Origin: Trichomonas vaginalis G3
Taxonomy: Eukaryota > Parabasalia > Trichomonadida > Trichomonadidae
Direction: 5' to 3'
Length of the DNA stretch: 64,000 bases
NCBI RefSeq assembly: GCF_026262505.1
Contig: NC_067206.1
Coordinates: 29,031,896-29,095,895, forward strand
The position numbers and the translations under genes were made by a program. Positions 1 to 10,504 of the stretch are shown here, piece after piece. Each line of letters starts with the position of its first letter. The first letter of the stretch is position 1. The notes beneath the pieces were generated by a model. It was not told the DNA's origin, ran no database searches, and worked only from the letters and a program-made list of their open reading frames with translations.

Positions 1-596
1 TTTGCAATGGTATGTGTATGTCCAACGTCACTTTTCCTGTTTAAGGTTTCTTGTAAGTTTGTTATTTCAGATATAGTATGTGTATGTCCAACGTCACTTT
101 TCCTGTTTAAGGTTTCTTGTAAGTTTGTAATATTTGCAATGGTATGTATATGAGTCTTTTTAGAATATTCTTTGTCAGCTCTTGTCACTTCACTTGACAT
201 TTTATTGTCAACATATGTTTTGTCCGCTAGTTCAGGATGAGTATGTTCTTTTGTTGCATAAGCGTTGTTAGCTCTTTCTTCTTCTTTTGCTATTGCATCG
301 TCTACATACTCTTTGTCAGCTTTGTTGTCAATATCTGCCTTCAAAAGAAGTTCATCTATAGGTTTCTCGTTTAAAGTTCCTTTTGTTGGATTTACACAGA
401 CAGTATGGTTCCTATTGTCTTGAAATAGAAACTCATCTGTCATTGGGTTTATCGTCAGTTTTAAGTTTCCTTCTTTCAATGACTCAGATATCTTAGAATA
501 GTTTGAAAAGTTTGTTGTGTTCTTATATTTAGAGCTTGCATAATGAGTTGTCGGTTGTGTTGTATTTCTCTTCATAGACGCTGTTTCATTTGACAT
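1..596 (-). CDS. fibre-like virion protein of a Maverick, N-terminal part, runs off the left edge
   Basis: A reading frame open from an ATG at 596 to the window edge gives about 198 residues. After a Ser/Thr/Asn-rich start come a NKADKEYVDDAI-type segment, a KTYVDN segment and then a tandem repeat of about 22 residues (HTHTI, ITNLQETLNRK, SDVG) seen at least twice; the DNA repeats with it. D-K-x-Y-V modules and His-Thr-His repeats are characteristic of trimeric phage tail fibres. The 14706-16514 protein of Maverick A has the same DKEYVND modules, so these are probably equivalent attachment fibres. The start lies only 18 nt from a divergent start at 615. Fibre role is inferred from composition and module type. 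Confidence 0.65.
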   Translation of the reverse strand, partial: MSNETASMKRNTTQPTTHYASSKYKNTTNFSNYSKISESLKEGNLKLTINPMTDEFLFQDNRNHTVCVNPTKGTLNEKPIDELLLKADIDNKADKEYVDDAIAKEEERANNAYATKEHTHPELADKTYVDNKMSSEVTRADKEYSKKTHIHTIANITNLQETLNRKSDVGHTHTISEITNLQETLNRKSDVGHTHTIA

Positions 597-614
597 TTTT
601 ATTCTAGATAAAAT
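597..614. promoter_or_regulatory. 18-nt gap between divergent starts
   Basis: The minus gene starting at 596 and the plus frame starting at 615 leave only TTTTTATTCTAGATAAAA-like sequence between them. Almost the same 18-nt gap separates divergent genes in every Maverick B unit, for example 50671-50688. It probably contains or overlaps start signals for both directions. Confidence 0.45.
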
Positions 615-1426
615 ATGCTTCCAATAAAAAAAAAATTCAAGAGTTGCTACAACTAAACCATTAGATGAACTTTTTACTAATGTAGGTCAAAAGTTTGAGA
701 CAGAGACCGTAAAGCATGAAGGCTATCGTTTTGACTACCCGTTAAGATGGTTAAGAGACCCATCCGTCACAAAAGCTATTGGCTTTCGTAGAATGAAGTT
801 TGTGTCTGTAGAAGATAAAAGTTTTCCATTTATTGTAAGGTTTCATATAGATTATATATCTGAAGGGAAACGAAAAATGTGGGAAGAAATTGAGCTAATA
901 CAAGTTGACCTTTCATCTTCTCTACAGACTGCGTTAAAAAATATAGAAGATAAAATAAATTCATGTTATGCAAAATATGCTGATGAATATGCAAATACCG
1001 AGAGCACACTTTATGTGAGAATTGTATATGACAAACAAAATTCACAAGTGTCATTTCAAATCTACGAAGACAATCCAAAGAAAGACGAACAAATATATAC
1101 AGAATTCACTTGCAATGTCATGGTATTATTTGCAAAGAATGTTAAATCAGAAAGTCGAACTTCCTTTAGCAAATATTTACAGTCGATATGCAAGAGATGA
1201 ACCATATTTATTTAAAGATGTTTTCGACCCAGCTGCTATTATTGTTCATGCTTCATTTTCTGCGCCCAAAACTCTTTTCTTATGCTTGGCAAATGACTTT
1301 TACGAAAAACCTTACAAAGTTATACGAACCACCAAGTGGAAGTATTTCAGACTTTCAAGTATGGTTTACTACAGATGGAAGAAAAAGAATAATTCCATTA
1401 TACCATGCGTTTTACTTAGAACTTAG
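615..1426 (+). pseudogene. Maverick structural-type gene remnant, unassigned
   Basis: From the divergent start, overlapping frames carry a conserved-looking protein text (for example DYPLRWLRDPSVTKAIGF and later KNIEDKINSCYAKYADEYA). It is broken, with about three breaks. I do not recognise the family. Its position beside the fibre gene suggests a minor virion protein. Confidence 0.4.
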
Positions 1427-1441
1427 CTTCATATACAACTA

Positions 1442-1706
1442 CTATCGAACGGTAAAAATATAATTTTTAATACGGTTGAGTGTTGGATTTGGTTGCCAAC
1501 TAGACTGTGGTGCAGGTTCAGGCTGTTGTATAACAGGAGCTTGTTCTTCTGGTTCAGGGTCTTTAGGTATAATTACCAACAACTGACCTACCTTTTACCA
1601 ATATTTTTGACACCGTTCCAAATTCCCTTCCTACGGTTTTTATTCCATTCCATATACCTCTTCCAACATTTCGAAAGAAGTTTCCAATACTTATGAAGAA
1701 ACCCAT
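1442..1706 (-). pseudogene. small virion-like protein remnant
   Basis: The minus frame begins MGFFISIGNFFRNVGRGIWNG, an amphipathic start like that of the 78-residue protein at 22173-22409 of Maverick A (GFFKKLWDGIKKAAGW). A Pro/Glu-rich tail follows in the same stretch. It is broken, with about one break. Small amphipathic proteins of this kind are minor capsid or membrane-active proteins in adenoviruses and Polintons; that role is inferred here. Confidence 0.4.
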
Positions 1707-1724
1707 TTTACTATATGTAAAAAT

Positions 1725-2087
1725 CTAATGTCCGCCTAGTCTCTTACGTTTCCTGTTGAGTTCCATAGCATTCTTTAACTGGAGCTCATTACATTCTGTT
1801 TCTCCTCTGGTAGAAAACATATTCTGGGTCAACTCCTGTGTTCGCGTCATCTGCATAAAGTTGTTTATATCCCACTTCAGGGTTTGTATAAAACTCTTTC
1901 CATCTCATATTTGCATACCATGGTGGCAAACCTAACGCAGCGTCATTTGACATGGCAGTTTGCATTTGTACATCTGTTGGCACTTGACCATAGTTTGCCA
2001 TTGCAGTTTGTATTCTAACTTCATTTGGAATATTCTCTGGGTTTGTTGTCCAGGTTGCTGTGCATTCGCTAAGTTCTGTGCGTCCAT
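1725..2087 (-). pseudogene. Maverick small gene remnant, unknown
   Basis: The ATG at 2087 follows an AT-rich leader like those of other Maverick genes. The text includes repeated QTAM modules (VRIQTAMANYGQVP, VQMQTAMSNDAALGLPPWY) and a basic C-terminus. It is broken, with about two breaks. No family recognised. A further short hydrophobic minus frame lies at about 2110-2330 and overlaps the end of the methyltransferase remnant. Confidence 0.35.
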
Positions 2088-2259
2088 TTAATATTAGATA
2101 AAAATATCTCTTACGAGTACATATACTGAACATTTGCAGGCATTGGTTCATCTTCATATTCTCTATATCTTTCTGCCACGTCAAATAAATAAATGACACA
2201 ATGGAAAAAACCTAAAACAAGTAGTCCTATTTTCAAACCACATTTACTTACCAATAAAA

Positions 2260-3045
2260 TTTCTTTGTTATGACACTTTCTCCAGTTATAGGACCTCTCT
2301 CAATATTCTATCTTATCGTATCTAAACTCATAGTATGTATGTCCTCTAACCATCTCATGACACTTTCCAAACCACTTTTATCGGATGTAAAGTAAAAGCA
2401 TGGATGGTTATTATAAAACGTCTAAAGTTTCTAAAGAGTCTCTCAAAGTCCAGTCTACTTGGTATTGAAAATCCCATGTTTATAGAACGGCGGGTCCACT
2501 ATAAGAAAACTTTTCCTTGTCTTATATTTTTCATACAACTCTGTCAATGACATCTCACCAAAACTCTATACCCTCAATTATATTTTTCTATGTTCTCTTT
2601 GAAAACATTGTATAGTTAAAGATATAAAACTTTTGACATAAGTGTTTCAATGTCATGAACTCTTATAGCACCACTATTATAATAGTCTAGCAGATATACT
2701 ATCCCAGTCAATATACTCTGCCTTTTTCAAAACCTCTCTGACAGTATTTTTCTTATCTAATGGTATACGTTCCATCTTACCTATAGGTATCTTTTCTTTT
2801 AACTCTTTCAATATTTTGTTTGTGTCTGGTATATGTTTGAGACGGTTCATATAGTTGTCGAAGTCATTGCATATAATCTTTGAGTCAGGAAATATTGTAT
2901 GGCACAAATGAGATATATAGAAACTTCCACCGAACAAGTCTACAAATGTTAGACCATTCGGTAGTTTCTTAAGTTCTCTCAATATAATATCTTTACATCT
3001 ACTCTTATTTCCAAAGAACGGTAACGGTGGTTTTGTAAAATTCAT
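2260..3045 (-). pseudogene. D12-class DNA adenine methyltransferase remnant
   Basis: The N-terminal 122 residues read PLPFFGNKSRCKDIILRELK and then FVDLFGGSFYISHL. These are the S-adenosylmethionine-binding FxGxK and DLFGGS motifs of the Dam/D12 family (adenine N6 methylation). ICNDFDNYM follows, as expected for motif II. A DPPF motif corresponding to the catalytic DPPY lies downstream near 2490. The gene is broken, with about three breaks. Adenine methyltransferases occur in some Polintons and are linked to the 6mA of trichomonad genomes; here the gene is a fossil within Maverick DNA. Confidence 0.65.
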
Positions 3046-3129
3046 TTATATATAATAATAAAAATGTTTTTACCCGAAAAGTGACAGAAAAGTGACAAAG
3101 CATGAAAACATATATAATTTGTGAAAAGC

Positions 3130-3265
3130 TCCTGGAAGCCCTCCGAATATAAGAACTTCATTTATGTGGGCTAGAAGGGGCGCAGCCCCTGGAAGGCCAC
3201 CCCAAGAAAAAAAAAAACTTCATTATATCAATCATCCTCAGGGCTAGAAGGCACGAAGTGCCTGG
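3130..3265. repeat. GC-rich hairpin tags
   Basis: Two units of the form 'gggctagaag - hairpin - ctggaagccc' stand here in inverted sense relative to those at 34255, 43977, 53731 and 63481. The hairpins are AGGGGC-GCA-GCCCCT (3176-3190) and AGGCAC-GAA-GTGCCT (3249-3263): 6-bp perfect arms with 3-nt loops. The two tags share flanks but have unrelated arms, so the hairpin shape is conserved rather than its sequence. Confidence 0.7.
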
Positions 3266-3275
3266 AAGCCCCACT

Positions 3276-3278
<3 letters not shown>

Positions 3279-3309
<31 letters not shown>
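3279..3309. repeat. poly-T run
   Basis: About 31 consecutive T residues separate the hairpin tags from the open frame at 3311. It may mark a junction between two element fragments. Its exact length is not reliable. Confidence 0.8.
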
Positions 3310-3310
<1 letters not shown>

Positions 3311-3313
<3 letters not shown>

Positions 3314-3649
3314 CCTAAATTTTGTAGAAAAACCTTTAGAACTAAGTTAGGAGCATATAAACGTAGAGTATTAAATCCTGAATATCTTAAACATCAATTT
3401 AAAAAGGAAGACTGTGAATTATTAAACGCTAATGAATATGAAAATGCTAAATCAAAATTGAAATATAAATATATTGGAAGTGATGAAAGGTGTAAAGATA
3501 AAGATAAAGTTTATACAGTTTCATATAATAACTGGCACACGTTGGGGATAAGAAAACATTTAGGAGATTATGGGAAATGTTCTGAATTCTTCAAATCTAG
3601 TATGTACGAGAGAGTAAAAGAAATTAGAAATAATTATTTTCATGAATAA
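3311..3649 (+). pseudogene. 3' fragment of an unknown gene
   Basis: A frame open from the poly-T run to a stop at 3649 gives about 112 residues with no clear start (TKLGAYKRRVLNPEYLKHQF, then KYKYIGSDERCKDKDKVYTV). It is basic and Tyr-rich. It lies just outside the left terminal repeat of Maverick A, so it belongs to an older flanking sequence, probably another mobile element. Family not recognised. Confidence 0.35.
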
Positions 3650-3686
3650 AAGATTCACTACCATAATGAAATAAAAAAATTTTTAA

Positions 3687-3754
3687 AAAATAAACTTTAA
3701 AAATTCATGTCTTACATTTTTGAATAATTTATTTTTTATTTTGTATGAAATGAG
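3687..3754 (+). repeat. left terminal inverted repeat of Maverick A
   Basis: Starting AAAATAAACTTTAAAAA, this segment matches the reverse complement of 23318-23387 through CTTACATTTTTGAATAATTT and up to the first codons of the terminal genes, with a few mismatches. Outside 3687 the match stops, so this is taken as the element edge. Confidence 0.75.
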
Positions 3755-4856
3755 CGTCAAAACTAACGATGTGAAAACATTAGGATTCACAAACGAGGAA
3801 ATAAAGGATATATTAGAGGAGGCGGGGTATGAGGTTAGTAAATATTATTTAAGAAATTGTCAAAAATTCGCGGAGTTTTTAAATGAATTTGGTTATGATG
3901 GAAAAATGAATAAAGATGATGTTATAAATTTCTTATATCCCACATCTGAAGAAGAAAAACCTAAAGAACCTGATGTTTTCCCTGAATATTATGAAGAACG
4001 GATTAAAGATGATGAATACGATGAAATTGAAAGACTGGAAAAAATAAGAGATGAAATAGATGAAAAAATTAAGGAATTAAGAGAAGTTGAAAAATATAAT
4101 GAAAATGAAGTAGAGGGTTTAATGAATATCCCAGCTTCAGAATCAGAAGTTCAGAAATCTCATGAAGAAAGATATAAAAATTATGTCTCAGAATCAACAC
4201 AAAATTTATTAGATGGTGAAATAGACGAAACACTTTCAGAAGAAGGTACTAAATTTATTCATAAACATAAGTTACAATTTATTGATAATGAAGAATACCC
4301 CTGTATCCTGCTTTCACCACCTTTAGATTCTGAGAAATTCAAAAAAGCTCTTAAAAACGTGACATATGCAACTAATACGATTAAGAAAGAAGATCATGAT
4401 ATTTACACAAATTATTATTTAAATAAATGCACAGGTGTTGATAAAGTTTTTGATTTATTAGATAAAATATCAAAAGAAACCATTGGAACCTATAAAATTT
4501 TGTGTGATTGTGGTTTCATTATTGAAGATACTAATAATGTTTCATATGAAAGAACAGCACCGAAGGAAGACGAAGTTGAAAGGTCTATACCATTCGTTAT
4601 TAAGAACATAAAAGATATGAAAACTTATAAACATTATATTTATTCATTTATTTCAGAAAAAATGGAAGCAACCCATAAAACATCATCTCATCATTTTATA
4701 GCTATTCATACATTCCTTTTCAAAGTTGTGAAATTAAATAAAACAGGAATTAGATTTAATGTATCAGGGTACGCATTCTTGAGTAAATTAAAATGTATTC
4801 GTCACGTCGCAGATGATAAAAATTTATGTGTTCTTAATTCATTTTATGGACTTTAA
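3750..4856 (+). CDS. Maverick A protein of unknown function, 368 aa, first gene
   Basis: I do not recognise the family. The start is placed at 3750 rather than at an upstream in-frame ATG (3720), because 3750 follows the TTTTTATT...GAAATG leader shared by the element's genes and lies in the terminal repeat. The protein is very acidic, with a predicted coiled coil near residues 90-115 (DEIERLEKIRDEIDEKIKEL). A more basic C-terminal part contains SSHHFIAIHTFLFKVVKLNK. It precedes the polymerase by 48 bp, so an accessory replication role, such as a terminal-protein-like or DNA-binding factor, is possible but only inferred from position. Confidence 0.65.
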   Translation: MSVKTNDVKTLGFTNEEIKDILEEAGYEVSKYYLRNCQKFAEFLNEFGYDGKMNKDDVINFLYPTSEEEKPKEPDVFPEYYEERIKDDEYDEIERLEKIRDEIDEKIKELREVEKYNENEVEGLMNIPASESEVQKSHEERYKNYVSESTQNLLDGEIDETLSEEGTKFIHKHKLQFIDNEEYPCILLSPPLDSEKFKKALKNVTYATNTIKKEDHDIYTNYYLNKCTGVDKVFDLLDKISKETIGTYKILCDCGFIIEDTNNVSYERTAPKEDEVERSIPFVIKNIKDMKTYKHYIYSFISEKMEATHKTSSHHFIAIHTFLFKVVKLNKTGIRFNVSGYAFLSKLKCIRHVADDKNLCVLNSFYGL

Positions 4857-4904
4857 AAAATAAACTTTATTTTTATTTATTTTTTAATTTTTATTCTTAC
4901 ATAA

Positions 4905-7900
4905 ATGAACAAAAATGGAACAGCTAAAATGAATGATAATCAAATTAGAGCAGAAGGTAGAAGGTTATTTAAACGCTTCTATAACATTCCTGATGGTGTT
5001 AATCCTAAAACTCGTAGAAGCTATTTAAATGAAGCAATAGATGCATATGAAGGATTTGACATTTCATCAGAAAGTGAGAGATTAGCGAGAATGTTAAATG
5101 TTAATATTGATTTCTATTATTGTGATCCTCAACCAGAAGACGTGGACATAAATAAGGTAGACTTTCCATTAGTGGATTCAATAATGATAGATCCAGAATT
5201 TGAAACAGTAAATATTTTATTAACACAAAGTCCATGTGGAAAACTTCACGCTGACAGAATAACAGACGTTGAAGCACTCACAGGCTATAAAGTTTGTCCA
5301 TATTGTAAAGAAGAAGTTTATTCTATCCGTGATGATCCAGAAAGGAAAAACCAAAGAAGATTTTTAAAACATTGTGAGAAATGTAAAGAAAATAATGGAA
5401 GATTAATTCAAGACGTTCAATTGCAAAACACACAACAACCATATGCACCACATATTACGAAACAGAAGATATATCAGTGGTTATTAGCTCATAATTTGCA
5501 GGAATATTATCAACCGACAAGATATTATATTACTTTTGACTTCGAAACATTAGAGACTAAAGAAGAATTACAACTTTCTGAGTGTGCAACTTTGAACGCT
5601 TACTTAAAACCATTTATGGTATCATCAACTGTCAAAATAAAGCCGCAAACGGACTCTTTGAGTCCTGAAGGTCTTTCAGACCGAAGCGGCGAGGTCGTAG
5701 ACCATGATAAAACATTTACGAGGAATTTTTGCTTAACATCAAGTGATTCGTTCATCTCTGATTGGATTGAATTTTTATTTTCAACCTGTTCATTAGTTGC
5801 TAAATCAAATATTGAACAATATGAAGAATTAATGAATACATTAAATGAGAAACAGAAGGAAGCATTTAAAGAACTTCTAGATGAGGAATTCAATAAAGTG
5901 AATATCATAGGTTTTAATTCGGGAAAGTTTGAATTTAAATTCTTCGTGATTTAAATACTGCAAAATGGAAGATAAAATCAATGCTGGGTTCTTCTTCTCA
6001 ATTTAAGCAAATCATTGTAAAGAAAACAAACGTTCCATATGAATTGAGATTTATTGACATCAGAAATTATATAGCGGGTGGGACATTAGACCAATTCACT
6101 CAAGATTTCGGAAACAATAAATCACGTGTTAAATCCTTTTTCCCTTATCAATTCATCACATGGGAGAATTACGAAGAAGAATTATATAAAGAGGAACCAT
6201 TCACTCAAGATTCATTTTATTCAGCATTAACCAAGAAACTATATCAGATAGTGATTATCAAATATATCTCAATGATGCTAAAAACTTTAAGAATAGATTA
6301 GAATATTTTATTCATTATTGCAATAAAGATGTTGAAATTATGATTGACCCAATTGATAAAATTATTGAAGAAACATTTGTTTATAAAATTGACATGCTTC
6401 ATAATCTTTCTTTATCATCGAATGCTTCAATGATTCGTTACGCTTTAGCATATAAAGACTTTAATCCTAATGAAAAATATCCTGAGGAAGAGATAGAATC
6501 AAGTTTTGAATTAACGAAAAAGTATTGGAAATATAAAATTGAATCATATAAGAAACAAGATGAAAAAGCAGAAAGGGATACTAAAAATAATGTTTCAATG
6601 GATGATTTTCAATACTATCACGATTTAATCCTTTCATCTAAATGCAAAATGTGTGGTAAAGCGTTTACATATGCAAATAAACCAACATTGGATAGAATCG
6701 ATAATGAAAAAACCACATACTAAAGAAAATTGTCAGTTAATGTGTTGTTATTGCAATGTCGTAAAATCAAATAAAGATGAAGATGTTCAACGTTTAAGAA
6801 TCAATTTAAGAAATTACGCATTAAAAAATAATTTACCAATGACTTTAGATTCAGTTGAAGCTTATCACATTCTCCGTAATGGAATTACTGGTGGTTTATC
6901 AAATGTTCAACATAGAGTAAATCTTAAAGGAATCACGCACATTAATAAACTTTCATATAATCCAGAAACTAAAACTGTATCAAATGAGGACACCACCAAC
7001 ATTATGACTCATTTCGTTGGTGTTGATTTTAATTCATTATATCCTTCATCATTTTCATCTAATCCTCATGATTTCATTCAATATACTGACCATAAAATGT
7101 ATATGCCGGGAAGATTGAATGGTGTTATCATTTGTGATACAGCAACAAAAAAAGCAAAAGCATTGGGAATAATTAAGAAGAAAAATACTTTATTCGTGGC
7201 TGAAGTAAAGGGTCACATTGATGAAAAATACATTAATGATTACATAAACTTTTTACCGATAATAAGAAACTTAGATATTATCACAGATGAAAAAACAATT
7301 GGTAGTTTTATGTATAATTACATGAAATCAAACAATCTACCAGTTGACCAGAAACAGAGAAAATTAACTCAGTTAGCATCAACACACAACCAATATCAAC
7401 CATTTTCTTCTTATTATCTTTGGTATCTAATAGACAGATTTCATTTTATCATTGATGACATTCAATCAATTTTAACATTTACGAAAAACACTTGTTTTAA
7501 TGAATTTGCGAACAAATTTATGAATGAAAGACAAAAGGCTGAATTAGAAGGAAATAAAGGAAAAAGTTTATTTTGCAAAATTTCACTTAATGGATCATAT
7601 GGTTACGATGCAATGAATACACAAAATTACGCAAAGACTAAAATAATGAATGCACAGAAGGCACGCGTTGCATGTATGTCAAATAAGTTTAAAAACATAA
7701 GAGAAATAGGTGAAGATACATATCAAGTGATGCTCAAAGATAGATTTTATAGATGTGATACATGTTTACAAGAGGCATTCTTCACTTTAGATAATGCTAA
7801 ATACTGGTATTTGGTTTTCATTTATGATTTTATGTATAAATGCATGGATGTTAATCGTTTTCATTTCATTGAAGGTGATACTGATTCATCATATTGGGCA

Positions 7901-8404
7901 ATCGCTGGCGACCCAAATCTTCCTAACACTCAAGCATTTCAAGCAATTGTTACCGATAAAAAATTTTATGATAAAAACATTTTCAAATTCGCACCTTTTG
8001 ATTTCTTCTGTTTTGATGAGAAATTTAAACCTAAATTAAAGAATAAAGCTGAAGAAAAAGCACATGAGAAGAAGTTATTGGGTTTAGCAATTGAGAAACA
8101 AGGTGATAACATGGTTGCTTTATGCCCTAAGTGTTATACATCATTCAACGGTTCAATTGATGGAAGTGATTTTAAAAAGATTGCACAAAAAATGAAAGGT
8201 GTAAGTTTACGACAAAATAAACAATTAACACCTAAAAATTATTTGGATATAATAAATGATAAAGTGATATTTGATGGTCAAAATATTAATTTACAACTTA
8301 AAAACGGGTCAATGACTCGCTTAACAATCGGTAAGACTGCATTAACAGGAGCACACACTAAGGCTGTATGTTGTGAAAATGGATGTTGTATGCCATTTAT
8401 TTAA
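4905..8404 (+). pseudogene. polB: protein-primed family B DNA polymerase, broken
   Basis: This is the hallmark replicase of Polintons, which copies the linear element from its ends using a terminal protein. Visible parts in order: N-terminal region with a zinc-binding CPYC...C..C cluster; 3'-5' exonuclease motifs (TFDFETLE; later IIGFNSGKFE); an HNH/endonuclease-VII-like Cys motif with LDRIDN near 6640-6770; polymerase motif A DFNSLYPSS, motif B region KISLNGSYGYD and motif C GDTDSS. About three breaks. A cluster of three small hairpins (5651-5703) lies within the coding frame. Length (about 1160 codons) fits the family. Confidence 0.85.
5642..5703. repeat. triple hairpin inside the polymerase frame
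   Basis: Three perfect hairpins follow one another: GGACTC-TTT-GAGTCC (5651-5665), GGTCT-TTC-AGACC (5670-5682) and GGTC-GTA-GACC (5693-5703). An outer GCCGC/GCGGC pair (5642-5646, 5686-5690) encloses the first two. The segment is much richer in GC than the surrounding gene but keeps its reading frame open, adding a hydrophilic stretch (QTDSLSPEGLSDRSGE). It looks like an in-frame insertion of palindromic units. Confidence 0.75.
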
Positions 8405-8428
8405 AACATTTATTTTATTTTTATATAA

Positions 8429-9958
8429 ATGGATAGCGTAGATTTAAAAAATTTAATCGGTGATTTAGTATTTAATCAAAAATTTCTTAATTATTATGAA
8501 TTAAAATCATATCTCCAAAAATATAATAAAAATATAACGGGTGATGATATGGAATATTATTATCCATATTATAAAAATGAAATTTTGAAATATCATAATA
8601 AAATAATTTCTGAAATTAAAGACAAAATTAAAAATAATGAATATTCAAAGGGAAAAACTAAATCACAACTTAAACAGTTGAAAGATTTCAAAAATAAAGT
8701 ATTAACAGAAGAAGATATTGATGAATTATATAAATTATATAATCCTGAGCCACAAAAACCAAAGGAACAAAAACAAAAGGTGCAAAACACCCAGGTTCAG
8801 CAGCTCATAAATGAAGCACAAGCTTTAATTTATGATTCATTAGTTAAACCATATTCAGCCCGACTTTTAAATGAAGATCAACTTTTGGAATTCATCCTTC
8901 AACATAAACTCGAAGCGGGAAAGTATATCAAACCTTTATATACAGCATATTTAAAACAAATGAATAGAATACATCCGGAATTAATGAAGGGGGGAATGAA
9001 ATCCAAAACTTCATCATCCAAAATCAAAGCAGATAAAATTAAACCACTTGCAACACCAAAACCTCCAACAGTAGTACCTCCTCCTTCAGTTAATCCTTCA
9101 TCATTCACTTTATTATATCCATTTCAAACATTAAAGAAGCAAAAAGATTTTAAAAAGGATTTCAAAATATTAAATAAACCAACTGACCCAAAAATTCAAC
9201 CGTTAAAGGAAAAATTTAGTCGCCCTTCATTTGCACCATATCCATATTCATACGAAATCGATCATCTGGAATATTCAAAAGGAAATATTACTTATTTATT
9301 TGCCATTAACATTAACACTAGATATTTATATTGCATTCCGGTGAAAGGGAAAACAGAACAGGAAACAAGAAGAGCTATTCAATACTTACTAGATCATGAA
9401 AGAGTAGATAATATAAGGGGTGATGGTGATAAAGGATTTCAGGCAGCCATGACTCATTATTTCCCACAAATTAATTTTTACTTCTCATCCTCTCCATATA
9501 CGTTTCATAATAAAATAGTTGATGCAGTAATGAGAACTCTTAGAGATGCGTTAGGGGTTAACGGTCAGATATACTGGGATGGAAATCATGACTCCATCAT
9601 ACAGCAGTTAGTATATTATTACAATAATACATGGCATAGAACTATTAACATGAAACCAGTGGAAATGAAAAATGATATTTCAAAAGAATGGGAATATATT
9701 AGAAAGCAAATGGAAAGGTTGAATGATGTTAAACGTGAACAAATTAATTCGGGGCTCATGAATTTTAAACAAGGGGATAAAGTTTTGATTCATCTCGATT
9801 ATGGAAAAACTGATAAATCAATGATAAAGAAGACGAAGATTTGACACAATAGCCGAATTTGTTAGATATATTAACGGCAATGCATTAGTTGAAGTTGACA
9901 ATAAATTAATAGAAATTCCGATTTATTTTATTACTCCATTATATTTAAATAATATTTA
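8429..9958 (+). pseudogene. Maverick integrase (retroviral-type, rve core), broken
   Basis: The integrase inserts the linear element into host DNA. The N-terminal 170 residues are Lys-rich and helical, followed by a Pro-rich linker (PPTVVPPPSVNP). The core shows DHLEYSKGNITYLFAI, then RGDGDKGFQAAM and HNKIVDAVMRTLRDALG, the usual three-part layout of Polinton integrases, and WHRTINMKPVEM. A C-terminal Src-homology/chromo-like segment (GDKVLIHLDYG and onward) ends near 9958. About one break. It starts 24 bp after the polymerase with a TTTTTATATAAATG leader, so the two may be co-expressed. Confidence 0.85.
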
Positions 9959-9979
9959 ATTTTTTTTATTTCGTAAGAA

Positions 9980-10243
9980 ATGAGTGACAACGAAGCAGTC
10001 AAGAGTCCAGACGATGAATATAAAAAGAAACTAAACAGAATTAAATCAAAAATATGCTATTACAAAAAGAAGCTGCAATGTGGTGGGGTTGAAAACGATA
10101 AAGAAATAATCGAAAAATTAGAAACTTACCGTTCAATCATTAAATTGAGTGAAGCAAAAATAAAAGAATTTAATAGAATAAATAAATTGATTGGAAGAGA
10201 TGAATTTAATAAAGATGAATTTTTAAACTCTATCCAAATTTAA
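9980..10243 (+). CDS. small basic coiled-coil protein of Maverick A, 87 aa
   Basis: A Lys/Glu-rich helical protein (YKKKLNRIKSKICYYKKKL, then EIIEKLETYRSIIKLSEAKI) that looks like one coiled coil from about residue 12 to 75. It is preceded by the element's TTTTTATTTCGTAAGAAATG leader. Its stop overlaps by a few bases the stop of the convergent gene at 10240-10404. No family recognised. Confidence 0.6.
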   Translation: MSDNEAVKSPDDEYKKKLNRIKSKICYYKKKLQCGGVENDKEIIEKLETYRSIIKLSEAKIKEFNRINKLIGRDEFNKDEFLNSIQI

Positions 10244-10404
10244 TTTTTATTCCTCTTCGACAACATCTCTCTTTCCATCATTACTGCATAACCACATTTT
10301 CTCAATTTTAGTGGTTTGTTATTTTTAACATGTTCTTGCATCATTTTTATCATTTCCTCCCTTGTTATGATTCGTGGTAAATTTTGAGCTTGTGGGGTAT
10401 TCAT
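10240..10404 (-). CDS. 54-aa micro-protein of Maverick A
   Basis: ATG at 10404 follows the TTTTTATTTTTATCATAAATG leader. The protein begins MNTPQAQNLPRIITREEMI and is basic towards its end (KLRKCGYAVMMEREMLSKR). It has an I-T-R-E-E-M-I-K-M-M segment resembling the L-T-x-x-x-L-x-K-M/L segments of the two micro-proteins at 14266-14627. The identical leader is the main evidence that it is expressed. Function unknown. Confidence 0.5.
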   Translation of the reverse strand: MNTPQAQNLPRIITREEMIKMMQEHVKNNKPLKLRKCGYAVMMEREMLSKRNKN

Positions 10405-10504
10405 TTATGATAAAAATAAAAATTTAAATTATGCCGTTCTAAAGTTTGTGACAACAGTCACTGTGTGACGAGACCTGAAGGTCTTGACATTTTGACAACA
10501 GTCC

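Larger units (their letters stand above)
1..3060. mobile_element. Maverick/Polinton remnant, left piece
   Basis: This stretch carries a fibre-like gene, small structural-protein fragments and an adenine methyltransferase fragment in the compact two-strand order typical of trichomonad Mavericks. It is followed by the same short GC-rich hairpin tag (AGGGGC-GCA-GCCCCT) that marks each unit of the Maverick B array further right, so I place it in or near family B. It is a fossil with about eight breaks. No polymerase, integrase or capsid gene is visible here, and the left end lies outside the window. Confidence 0.7.

Noticed and set aside
1-160. Tandem DNA repeat as satellite
   Set aside because: The repeat is in frame with the fibre gene and encodes its HTHTI...NLQETLNRK modules.
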